Below are positions 26,850-34,061 of a DNA stretch of 64,000 nt, one piece after another. A model generated the notes under the pieces. The model had not been told where the DNA came from. It did no database searches and saw only the letters and a program-made list of their open reading frames with translations. Made by a program: the position numbers and the translations under genes. Positions within the stretch are counted from its first letter, which is position 1. Each line of letters opens with the position of its first letter. Source of the DNA: a bacterium (GTDB lineage Bacteria > Acidobacteriota > Polarisedimenticolia > Polarisedimenticolales > Polarisedimenticolaceae). The stretch spans positions 124,001 through 188,000 of the forward strand of contig JAAELQ010000116.1 of NCBI GenBank assembly GCA_024226515.1, given 5' to 3'.

Positions 26850-28901
26850 ATGATGCATCGCATTGTGTGTGGCTTCGTGTGCCTCGTGTTGCTCGTCGCA
26901 GGACCGTGGATTGCCGTTGCCGAGCAACCCGTGGAAGCGACCGGGCAGGAAGAGAAGAAAGAAGAGAAGTCCGGAGCCGCCACCAGCCTGACGCAGAAGC
27001 TGGACGCCGACTCCGGCATCAGCGTTCAGACGCTGTGCACGAACTGCAACAACGCCGACCTGTCGATCAGCGGGATGGGCAACGAGCACGTCTCGGTCAG
27101 CTGCGACGGCCTGCTGGTGCCGCCGGGGCTGGCGCAGGTGTACCTGCTGTCCGTCATGCCGGCGACGATGATCGACAAGGTCGACGTCAAGAAGGGCGCG
27201 GGGCGCGCCGACCTCGGCGGCAGCGCCGTGGGCGGCGGCATCGAGATCGAGCGTCGCGAGCCGGAGCCCGGCTTCCAGCTCAACGCCTCGGCCGACGCCG
27301 GCGACTTCGACTGGCGCGGGACGAAGGTCGACCTCTCGGGCAAGTCGGGCGCCGTCGGGGGTTGGTTCGCCGCCTCGGCGGGCACGTCCGACGTGATCGA
27401 CAACGACGAGGACGGCTTCGCCGAGCTGCCGTCGTTCGATCGTCTGACGCTCGAGGGCTCGCTGTCGGTCGACATGGGTCGCAACCACCATCTGCGTTTC
27501 GGAGCGGCGCGCTATGACGAGTCGCAAGAGGACGGAAGAGGAGCGTACACGGCGGCATTTGCGGGTTGGGATCGTGAGGACGTCGAACTCGAGCGAGATC
27601 AGTTCGACGCGTTCTACGAGGCGCGACTGGGAGACGGACGCCGGCTCTCGGCGACGGGATTGTGGAGTGAGAGGTCGCAGGACATATCGGAGACGGAGAA
27701 TCTCGGGACTACGTTTCAGGAAACCTACTTGATCGACGAGGATCAACGCAACGCCTCAGTCCGATTCGAAGCGCCGATCGGGCAGGCTGCGTCGATCGAA
27801 GTCGGAGGTTCCTATTCGCGGAGTGCCTACGAGGTTGTCGATGTCTTCGGGAACCAGAACGCGGGACGCCCGGCCGACGCCGCCACGGAGGAACGTGTTA
27901 CCGAGACGGGAGCATATTTTGGGAGTAGTATCCGCCTTGCATCGAATCTCGAGTTGTCCGTCGGAGTGCGGTACGTCGACTTCGACTACGTCGACAACGA
28001 GACTCGTATCGAGTGGCTCGCCTACTCACTTCCGGAAGGTAATCAGTTTCTGCCGCGCGCGGCGCTGACCTGGAAACCGGTGAATGAGTGGCAGGTGCGC
28101 GTTTCGGCCGGCTCCGGTTTTCGCGCGCCCCATCCCGTCTTTGAAGAAGTGTGTTGTGGACGCCGTTATCGCACGAATCGAGGGATCGACGTCGAGGAGT
28201 CCCGTTCGTATGGCGTGGAGGCGACGTTCCAGCCCAATCCGCGAGTGCGAGTCGGGAGCACGGTCTTCTTGACGGAGTTCGACGAACTGGTAGTGAAGAT
28301 GATCTCGCAGGCGTTCGATTTCATCCCCACCTACCAGAACGCGAACGTCGCGGAGGCCCGCCAGGTCTCTGTGTCCCTTGACGCGCGGGTCGAGGCGACC
28401 CCTTGGCTCGAGTTGAAGGCCTCGATTTCGGGGCTAGAGATCGAGAACCGCGCCCCAGGCAACGAGATCCGAGCGCTCGTCGACGCGTTCTTCGGCCCGC
28501 CCAGAGAGGAAGTCTTCGTCACCGAAGACATTCCGTACGTCGCCGAGAGCCGCGGCTCGATCGGTATCGACATCCGGCCTCAGCGCTGGGGGGCGACGTT
28601 CGGCATCTCGGCCCAGTACACGGGCGAGATGTTGATCCAGCGCATGTACGGTGAGTCGGACTTCGCCAACGGGATCTTCGAGGGTTTTCTCGATCCCGAG
28701 TTCTTCGCCGCCCCCGACTTCTGGGTCTCGAACGTCAACTTCTCGAAGGCGTTCAAGGCCGGGATCTCGATCTTCGCCGGCGTGGACAACGTCTTCGACG
28801 AGGTGCAGGACGACATCGCCGACCCGACGACCGAGTATAACTGGGGCGCGCTGCGCGGGCGCTACGTCTACGGCGGCGTAGCCTACTCGTTCAAGCAGTA
28901 G
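26850..28901 (+). CDS. TonB-dependent outer-membrane receptor with cysteine-bearing plug
   Basis: 683 residues. The ATG at 26850 (a second ATG is at 26853) follows AGGAAAGGAA. A signal peptide is followed by an EEKKEEK stretch and the plug (about 50-155). The plug has TLCTNCNNADLSISGMG (Cys63, Cys66) and VSVSCDGLLVP (Cys85), where most receptors have V-L-V-D-G, then KVDVKKGAGRADLGGSAVGG. The 22-strand barrel runs to the end (VYGGVAYSFKQ; the aromatic C-terminus is replaced by KQ). It imports a ligand with TonB energy; the Cys trio suggests a metal or a redox-controlled gate. Base composition falls sharply within the barrel. Thioredoxin proteins lie on both sides. Confidence 0.9.
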   Translation: MMHRIVCGFVCLVLLVAGPWIAVAEQPVEATGQEEKKEEKSGAATSLTQKLDADSGISVQTLCTNCNNADLSISGMGNEHVSVSCDGLLVPPGLAQVYLLSVMPATMIDKVDVKKGAGRADLGGSAVGGGIEIERREPEPGFQLNASADAGDFDWRGTKVDLSGKSGAVGGWFAASAGTSDVIDNDEDGFAELPSFDRLTLEGSLSVDMGRNHHLRFGAARYDESQEDGRGAYTAAFAGWDREDVELERDQFDAFYEARLGDGRRLSATGLWSERSQDISETENLGTTFQETYLIDEDQRNASVRFEAPIGQAASIEVGGSYSRSAYEVVDVFGNQNAGRPADAATEERVTETGAYFGSSIRLASNLELSVGVRYVDFDYVDNETRIEWLAYSLPEGNQFLPRAALTWKPVNEWQVRVSAGSGFRAPHPVFEEVCCGRRYRTNRGIDVEESRSYGVEATFQPNPRVRVGSTVFLTEFDELVVKMISQAFDFIPTYQNANVAEARQVSVSLDARVEATPWLELKASISGLEIENRAPGNEIRALVDAFFGPPREEVFVTEDIPYVAESRGSIGIDIRPQRWGATFGISAQYTGEMLIQRMYGESDFANGIFEGFLDPEFFAAPDFWVSNVNFSKAFKAGISIFAGVDNVFDEVQDDIADPTTEYNWGALRGRYVYGGVAYSFKQ

Positions 28902-29716
28902 AGCTCGGTGTTCTCCGAGGCCGCGTCGGGAAACTCGTTCTCGACGCGCGCACGGAGTTCGTCGGCCTGTTCCTGCTTACCGCGCTCGGCCCACACGCGA
29001 GCCAGGCCGGCCAGGGCGAGGCCCTTCACCTCCGCGTCGGAGGCTCGGTCCGCCAGCTTCTGGAACCCGCTCTGCGCCGCCTTGGGTCCGTCGGCGACGC
29101 AGCGCGTGTCGGCGATCCACAACTCGATCCGCTCTCGTTCGGCCGCGGGGAGCGTCTTCGCCTTCTTGGCGGCCTTGCGCAGCAGGTCGACGGCCAGTAG
29201 CGGGTTGTCCACGTCGACCAGGTAGCTGCGCGTCATGCTCAGCGAATCGAGATCGAGCTCGGCGTCGCGCGAGGTGACGTACGCCGTGTAGCCCTCCGCG
29301 ACGGCGCGCATGGTGGACAGGATCTGCTGCGTCGTCACCAGCCCCATCAGCCGCGTCACCTCTCGCCCCTCGCCGTCGAGGAACAGGATCGTCGGGTACG
29401 CGTCCACGGCGTAGCGCTCGATGAAGTTCTCGTGCACGTCCGCGTCGACTTTGAGCGGCACGAAGCGACGGGAGACGTCGACCACCTCGGCGTCGCGGTA
29501 GGTCGTCTCGTCCAGCTCCAAGCACGGCTTGCACCAGATGGCCCACACATCGACCATCACCGGCATGTTGCCGTCCCTGGCGTCGGCGATCGCGCCCGAT
29601 ATGTCGGTAATCCACGGAACCTCGCCGGACTCCGCGGCCGCCGTCGGAAGGGCGATCGCGAGGGCGAGAAGGGCTGTCGAGACGAGAACGATCTGACGCA
29701 CGGGAGCCTCCATCAT
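28883..29716 (-). CDS. Periplasmic thioredoxin-fold protein with TPR-like tail
   Basis: 277 residues from the ATG at 29716 (or 29713). A signal peptide ends near AAAES (residue 30). The thioredoxin domain (about 35-150) has VDVWAIWCKPCLELD with Cys62 and Cys65, and the cis-Pro in VDAYPTILFLDGEG, like the C-terminal domain of DsbD and thioredoxin_7 proteins. The rest (about 170-270) is helical, with Ala-rich repeats like TPRs. It converges with the TonB receptor and overlaps its 3' end by 19 bases, so the last six codons are read on both strands. It may keep periplasmic thiols, perhaps those of the receptor plug, reduced. Confidence 0.88.
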   Translation of the reverse strand: MMEAPVRQIVLVSTALLALAIALPTAAAESGEVPWITDISGAIADARDGNMPVMVDVWAIWCKPCLELDETTYRDAEVVDVSRRFVPLKVDADVHENFIERYAVDAYPTILFLDGEGREVTRLMGLVTTQQILSTMRAVAEGYTAYVTSRDAELDLDSLSMTRSYLVDVDNPLLAVDLLRKAAKKAKTLPAAERERIELWIADTRCVADGPKAAQSGFQKLADRASDAEVKGLALAGLARVWAERGKQEQADELRARVENEFPDAASENTELYCLNE

Positions 29717-29763
29717 GGGTTCGCCGTCATTATAGAAGTTCGAGGGTCTTTTCTCCCGGCCGG

Positions 29764-29789
29764 CCCAGGTTGCCCCGGTACAACCCGGG
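29764..29789. repeat. CCCAGGTTG/CAACCCGGG inverted repeat
   Basis: CCCAGGTTG (29764-29772) faces CAACCCGGG (29781-29789) across eight bases. Eight of nine positions pair. The same arms occur at 6508-6544 with a longer loop. Here it lies in the divergent region between the thioredoxin and PHP genes, about 50 bases upstream of the thioredoxin start. Confidence 0.5.
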
Positions 29790-29876
29790 CCGCTCCCGCG
29801 GAGGGCCGCCGGTTGCATTCGGGGCCCCGCAGGCACCAAGTTCTCCCAATAGCCTCTTCCTGGGAGTCGTTTCCGA

Positions 29877-31259
29877 GTGCCGGTGTCACCCCCCGATTCG
29901 AGACCGGCGGCAGTCCGCGTAGCCGCCCGGATCCGCCGCCGCGTCCTGCTGATCGCGATTCTCGCGTTTTCGATGCTGGTCGCCCTGGGCTTCGAGCGCA
30001 ATCAGGCGAGGTTCGTCCGGCGTATCGGCTGGATCGGTCAGGGGCAGTGGCTGCGCGCGGACTTGCACACGCACACCAAGTTCTCCGACGGCACGTTCCC
30101 CGCGAAGGTCGTCGTGCGCAGCGCGGTCGCGCAGGGCTGCGACGCCCTCGCGATCACCGACCACGCGGATTACAAGCTGGACGCCGCGACGCCCGAGTAC
30201 TTCGCGGAGATCGAGAGGCTGCGCGGCGAGAATCCGGAGCTCGTGCTGTTCGCCGGGCTCGAGTGGAACGTCCCACCGCACTGGAAGGAAGAGCACGCCA
30301 CCGTGCTGGTCGCGCCGCACCGCGAGCACCTCCTGACCGAGTTCAAACGTCGCTTCGACGATCTGTCGAAGGTCACGCGAGACCCCGAGCTGGCGGACGC
30401 CGCGCTGCGCTGGCTCGAGCGGCAGACCGCGATCGACGCCGGCAAGCCGGTGGTGTTCTACAACCACCCCAGCCGTCGCCGCGAAGATGTCCTGTCGATC
30501 GTCGACGAGATCCAGCGGTTGCACACCACCAGTGAGATCCTTACCGGATTCTCGGGCGCGCCGGGCCACCAGAAGACGCGCCAGACGGGGCTCTACCGCT
30601 GGTTTGTCCGACCGATCGACCGCTGGGATCCCGCGGCGGCCGAGGTCGGAGGCGCGTGGGACATCTTGCTCGGGCGCGGATACGACGTCTGGGCCGCGCG
30701 TGCACCGTCGGACTTTCACCACGGAGCCCGGTCGAAGCCGGCCAAGGACTACTGGCCGTGCGAGTTTTCCGAGACCTGGATCTACGTCCCCGAGCGTTCG
30801 GCCGAGGGTGTTCTGCGGGCGCTGCACGCGGGCAGCTTCTTCGGCGTGCACGGGAAGATCGCTCGTGAAGTCGAGTTGACGGTGAACGCCGCCGGGCTCG
30901 ATCGCCCCGCGCACTCCGGCGAGGTGATCGAGGCGCGCATCGGCTCCAGCGTGACGGTCGAGCTGCGGGTCGAGATCCCCGAAGCGGACTGGGAAGGGGC
31001 CGAGAATCGCCTCAACCGCGTAGAGCTGATCCGGGTCACGGACGACGGAGCCGAGGTGGTCCTCGCGCAGACTCCGGCGGCTCAGGGTCCGGCCCTGCGC
31101 CAGGAGCTCGAGGTCCCGCCGGGCGGCATGGTGCTGCGCGCGCGCGGCCGGCGCATGAACGTGGGCGGGGACGATTTCCTGTTCTACACGAACCCCGTGC
31201 GGGTCCTGGCTCCGGGTCGTGGCAACGCCATCGTGTTCTCACCGCGAGACTTACGATAG
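29877..31259 (+). CDS. Membrane-anchored PHP-domain metallohydrolase (CehA/McbA-like)
   Basis: 460 residues, GTG start. One N-terminal membrane helix (LLIAILAFSMLVALGFE, 24-40) anchors it with the catalytic part outside the cytoplasm. The PHP domain begins with ADLHTHTKFSDG (61-72; His64 and His66 bind metal), then ALAITDHADYKL, VLFAGLEWN, YNHPSRR and APSDFHHG, the usual set of metal-binding His and Asp residues. A beta-sandwich domain follows (about 330-455). The family hydrolyses phosphoesters and related bonds; carbaryl hydrolase CehA belongs here. Substrate unknown. The start has no strong ribosome site. Confidence 0.85.
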   Translation: MPVSPPDSRPAAVRVAARIRRRVLLIAILAFSMLVALGFERNQARFVRRIGWIGQGQWLRADLHTHTKFSDGTFPAKVVVRSAVAQGCDALAITDHADYKLDAATPEYFAEIERLRGENPELVLFAGLEWNVPPHWKEEHATVLVAPHREHLLTEFKRRFDDLSKVTRDPELADAALRWLERQTAIDAGKPVVFYNHPSRRREDVLSIVDEIQRLHTTSEILTGFSGAPGHQKTRQTGLYRWFVRPIDRWDPAAAEVGGAWDILLGRGYDVWAARAPSDFHHGARSKPAKDYWPCEFSETWIYVPERSAEGVLRALHAGSFFGVHGKIAREVELTVNAAGLDRPAHSGEVIEARIGSSVTVELRVEIPEADWEGAENRLNRVELIRVTDDGAEVVLAQTPAAQGPALRQELEVPPGGMVLRARGRRMNVGGDDFLFYTNPVRVLAPGRGNAIVFSPRDLR

Positions 31260-31342
31260 ACGCTCTCGCTAGGCGTTTTCCGGGCTGTATTTTCTTGGAC
31301 GGTTCGTAGTTTCATTGGGCGTACTCGATTCGAGGTGTCCAG

Positions 31343-32896
31343 ATGAAACGACGAATAGTCGGCCTAGTCGCGTTTGTCCTGATTTGGGGCGGTGTTGCGC
31401 TCGCCGATCCGGTGGTGGGCGAGAGCCCCGCGCTGGGCTACGAGCGCGTCACGCAGTCGCGGGTCGAGTCCGGCGAGATCGACCTGTTCGGGCTTCGTCT
31501 GGCGGGCATGCGCATGTTCGCCACGTCGTTCAACAGGCTCGACGGCTACGGCGACGGCCCGATGGACGTGGCCGATCCGCTGTCGCCCGGCGGTCGGCCC
31601 AGTCTGCAGGGCAACGGCACGTTCCTGCGCGTCAACGGGCTGGACGCCCAGTCGTGCCTCGAATGCCATTCGCTGGTCAGCTCGGCCAGCGTTCCGCCGC
31701 GCTTGGGCCTCGGCGGTGCGGGCGGTTCCAACAGCAACGCGATGATCCGTCCGACCGACATCGACCCGACCGATGCCGCGACACCCGACGGGGCGGCCGG
31801 CTTCAACGGCCGCTTCGCCAACCCGCCGTTCGTCTTCGGCGCCGGAGGGATCGAGCTGCTCGCTCTCGAGATGACCGAGGACCTGAAAGAGCTCGAGCGG
31901 CTGGCCCGTGCCACGCCGGGTATGGCCGTGGCGCTGGTGACCCACGGGGTCGACTTCGGCACCGTGCGCGCCGACACGCTGGGCAATCTCGACACCAGCG
32001 GTGTCGTGGGTGTCGACGCGGACCTCGTCGTGCGGCCGTTCGGACGCAAGGGCGACAATACGACGACCCGCGAGTTCGCCACCGGTGCGATGCAATTTCA
32101 CTTCGGCATGCAGCCCGTCGAGGTGGTCGGCGAGTCGATCGATGCGGATGACGACGGCGTGAGCGACGAGATTCTCGTCGGCGAGCTGTCCGCGATCTCC
32201 GCCTTCATGACGACGCTGGAGCGGCCGCGCCGCGCGCGCTCGACGCCGGAGTCGCGCCGCGGACTCTCTACATTCCGCGAAATCGGCTGCGCCGCGTGTC
32301 ACGTTCCGCTGATCCGGACGCGGGGCCGCGTGTTGCCGCTGCGCTATCCCGAGGTCGCGGACGATCCCCGCGCCAACGTCTATCTCGAGGTCGACCTGTC
32401 CAGAGCGCCCGCCGATTTCGCCAAGACGCGCACCGGCGGCCTGCTCGTGGCGTTGTTCGCGGATCTGAAGCGACACAACATGGGCGATCGGCTGGCCGAG
32501 AATCTCGCCGACGCCGACGAGCAGCTCAACCGCGAGTTCACGACGGCGCGCCTGTGGGGCGTCGCCGACAGCGCGCCGTATCTCCACGACGGCCGTGCGA
32601 CGACGCTAACCGACGCGATCTACTACCACGGCGGCGAGGCCGAGGCGTCGCGCGAGGCGTTCGAGCTGCTCGATGATGCGTCGAAGAGCGACCTGCTGGC
32701 GTTTCTGCGTTCCTTGCGCACGCCGGAGGATCCGGCGAGCGACCTGTCCGGTCGGGAGGAGCGCAGCGACCCGCCGCAGGACGACGACTCCGACAGCGAC
32801 TCCGACAGTGACTCCGACAGTGACTCCGACAGCGGCCGCTCGGCCCGCGATCGCTTCAACGAGATCACGTCCCGACCGCCGCGGCCCAGACGCTGA
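31343..32896 (+). CDS. Di-haem cytochrome c, DUF1111 thiol-oxidoreductase-like
   Basis: 517 residues. The ATG at 31343 has GAGGTG upstream and a signal peptide ending near residue 21. Two haem sites, CLECH at 105-109 and CAACH at 316-320, bracket an N-terminal and a C-terminal cytochrome domain. The C-terminal LWGVADSAPYLHDGRATTL is the conserved stretch of DUF1111 and MauG/CcpA-type di-haem enzymes. These use two haems for peroxide-driven or metal-centred oxidation in the periplasm. The tail is a disordered Asp-Ser run coded by four 12-base repeats (32786-32833) followed by a basic end. Acquisition of metals such as copper or iron is one known context for the family. Confidence 0.85.
   Translation: MKRRIVGLVAFVLIWGGVALADPVVGESPALGYERVTQSRVESGEIDLFGLRLAGMRMFATSFNRLDGYGDGPMDVADPLSPGGRPSLQGNGTFLRVNGLDAQSCLECHSLVSSASVPPRLGLGGAGGSNSNAMIRPTDIDPTDAATPDGAAGFNGRFANPPFVFGAGGIELLALEMTEDLKELERLARATPGMAVALVTHGVDFGTVRADTLGNLDTSGVVGVDADLVVRPFGRKGDNTTTREFATGAMQFHFGMQPVEVVGESIDADDDGVSDEILVGELSAISAFMTTLERPRRARSTPESRRGLSTFREIGCAACHVPLIRTRGRVLPLRYPEVADDPRANVYLEVDLSRAPADFAKTRTGGLLVALFADLKRHNMGDRLAENLADADEQLNREFTTARLWGVADSAPYLHDGRATTLTDAIYYHGGEAEASREAFELLDDASKSDLLAFLRSLRTPEDPASDLSGREERSDPPQDDDSDSDSDSDSDSDSDSGRSARDRFNEITSRPPRPRR
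32786..32833 (+). repeat. Four tandem copies of a 12-base repeat (Asp-Ser tail)
   Basis: The unit GACTCCGACAG(C/T) is repeated four times without interruption and codes for DSDS in frame with the di-haem cytochrome. Copy number could vary by slippage without breaking the frame. Confidence 0.8.
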
Positions 32897-32927
32897 GCCG
32901 CTTCCGCCGCGTGCTAATCTCCGCGGC

Positions 32928-33143
32928 GTGATCGTCCCGCACAGGAAGCTGAGCCCGGAGGCGCTGGCCGCCGTCGTCGAGGAGTTCGTCACGCGTGACG
33001 GCACCGAGCACACCGATGCCGAGCTCAAGGTCGAGCACGTGCTGCGGGCGCTCGACCGTGGAGACCTGGTCCTGGTCTACGACTCCGACTCGGAGACCTG
33101 CAACATCTTGCAGCCCGACCAGATCGACGTAAGCGGTTCCTAG
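32928..33143 (+). CDS. UPF0270 (YheU-like) small protein
   Basis: A 71-residue protein starting at the GTG at 32928. The sequence pattern (I)VPHRKLSPEALAAVVEEFV, then RDGTEH, and near the end LVLVYDSDSETCNILQP, follows E. coli YheU (LSPETL..., REGTDY..., VLVWSELHETVNI) over its whole length. The biochemical role of the family is not known. It is 31 bases after the di-haem cytochrome and may be cotranscribed. Its TAG overlaps the TAG of the convergent methyltransferase in CTAG. Confidence 0.85.
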   Translation: MIVPHRKLSPEALAAVVEEFVTRDGTEHTDAELKVEHVLRALDRGDLVLVYDSDSETCNILQPDQIDVSGS

Positions 33144-33916
33144 TCGGGCTTTCCGGCGTCGAACGTATAGCCGTAGACCTCGAACTTCCGCGCTTTCTCC
33201 TCGCCGCGTGCGCCACCGAACGTGTCGTACTTCGTTCCGACCCGGACGTCGACGAAACCGGTGCGCTCGATCATCTGCTTCCAGCCTTCACACGGAAGGC
33301 CACCGGCGATTCAGGCGGTCCAGAGATCGATGTCGCGGATCGCTGCTTCCGGAACCTCCGCGCCGTTGGCGATATCTCCGAACTGCAGCCGGCCGCCGGG
33401 CCGCAGGACGCGCCGGATCTCGGAGAAGACCGCCTGTTTGTCGGCGCACAGGTTGATCACGCCGTTGCTGATCACGACGTCGGCCCAGTCGTCGTCGACC
33501 GGCATCCGTTCCAGCAGGCCCTCGCGGAACTCGACGTGATCGAGCCCCATCGCGGACGCCGTCCCACGCGACTTGTCCAGCATCTCCTTCAGCATGTCCA
33601 CGCCGACGACGCGCCCGGTCGGCCCGACCTGGCCCGCGGCGACGAAGCAGTCGAAGCCCGCGCCCGACCCGGCGTCGACGACCTTCTCGCCGGGCTCCAG
33701 GGCGCGGAGCGCGAACGGGTTGGCCACGCCCGAGAAGGACTCGACCGCGGCGTCGGGCAACGGAGCGACCCACTCGTCCGCGTAGCCGAGGCGTTTGGCC
33801 AGCGGACGCCCGGTGTGGAAATGGAACTCCGCGTGGGGTGTTTGCGCGACCTCGCGGTACTTGCTCTTCACTTCCTCGCGCAGCGACTCGGGATCTACGG
33901 GTAAACGATCGTCCAT
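33140..33916 (-). CDS. ArsM-like SAM methyltransferase, probable selenoprotein (in-frame UGA)
   Basis: ATG at 33916; UGA at 33313-33311 (codon 202); the frame continues 56 codons to TAG at 33140, giving 258 residues. The SAM site is VVDAGSGAGFDCFVAAGQVG, followed by GRVVGVDMLKEMLDKSRG and ISNGVINLCADKQAVF, as in arsenite methyltransferases and their relatives. At the UGA, relatives read DIDLWT-x-CIAGGLP; here it is DIDLWTA-UGA-IAGGLP, so UGA replaces the conserved Cys. The remainder (GFVDVRVGTKYDTFGG, FEVYGYTF) is typical family sequence, not random read-through. A SECIS-like hairpin follows the UGA at the proper distance. The alternative is a pseudogene or a sequencing error (one base from Cys). 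Substrate, arsenite or otherwise, unproven. Confidence 0.8.
33283..33301 (-). promoter_or_regulatory. Bacterial SECIS-like hairpin downstream of in-frame UGA
   Basis: Ten bases after the UGA, GCCUUC (33300-33295) pairs with GAAGGC (33289-33284) around the loop CGUGU, with an outer G-U pair (33301/33283). The loop holds a GU, as in the E. coli fdhF SECIS, and its G is 18 bases from the UGA, inside the known 16-37 range. The stem is compact with a small apical loop. Confidence 0.7.
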
Positions 33917-34061
33917 GCAACGGGCCCTCGTTGGGAATCTGAAAGGGCCATTTTACTCCTTAATTGGACGGTTCTGACGGCTCTCTTCGTTCCTAGCATG
34001 GAGGAGCCACTGCTGTGCGGTTCCCGACAGGGATCCGAGCCACACGTGCGGAGTAGGTCGG

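Noticed and set aside
29798..29818. GG-N10-GC spacing resembling a second sigma-54 site
   Set aside because: Only the GG and GC match; the flanking consensus bases (TGGCAC, TTGCW) are mostly absent, as expected by chance in GC-rich DNA.
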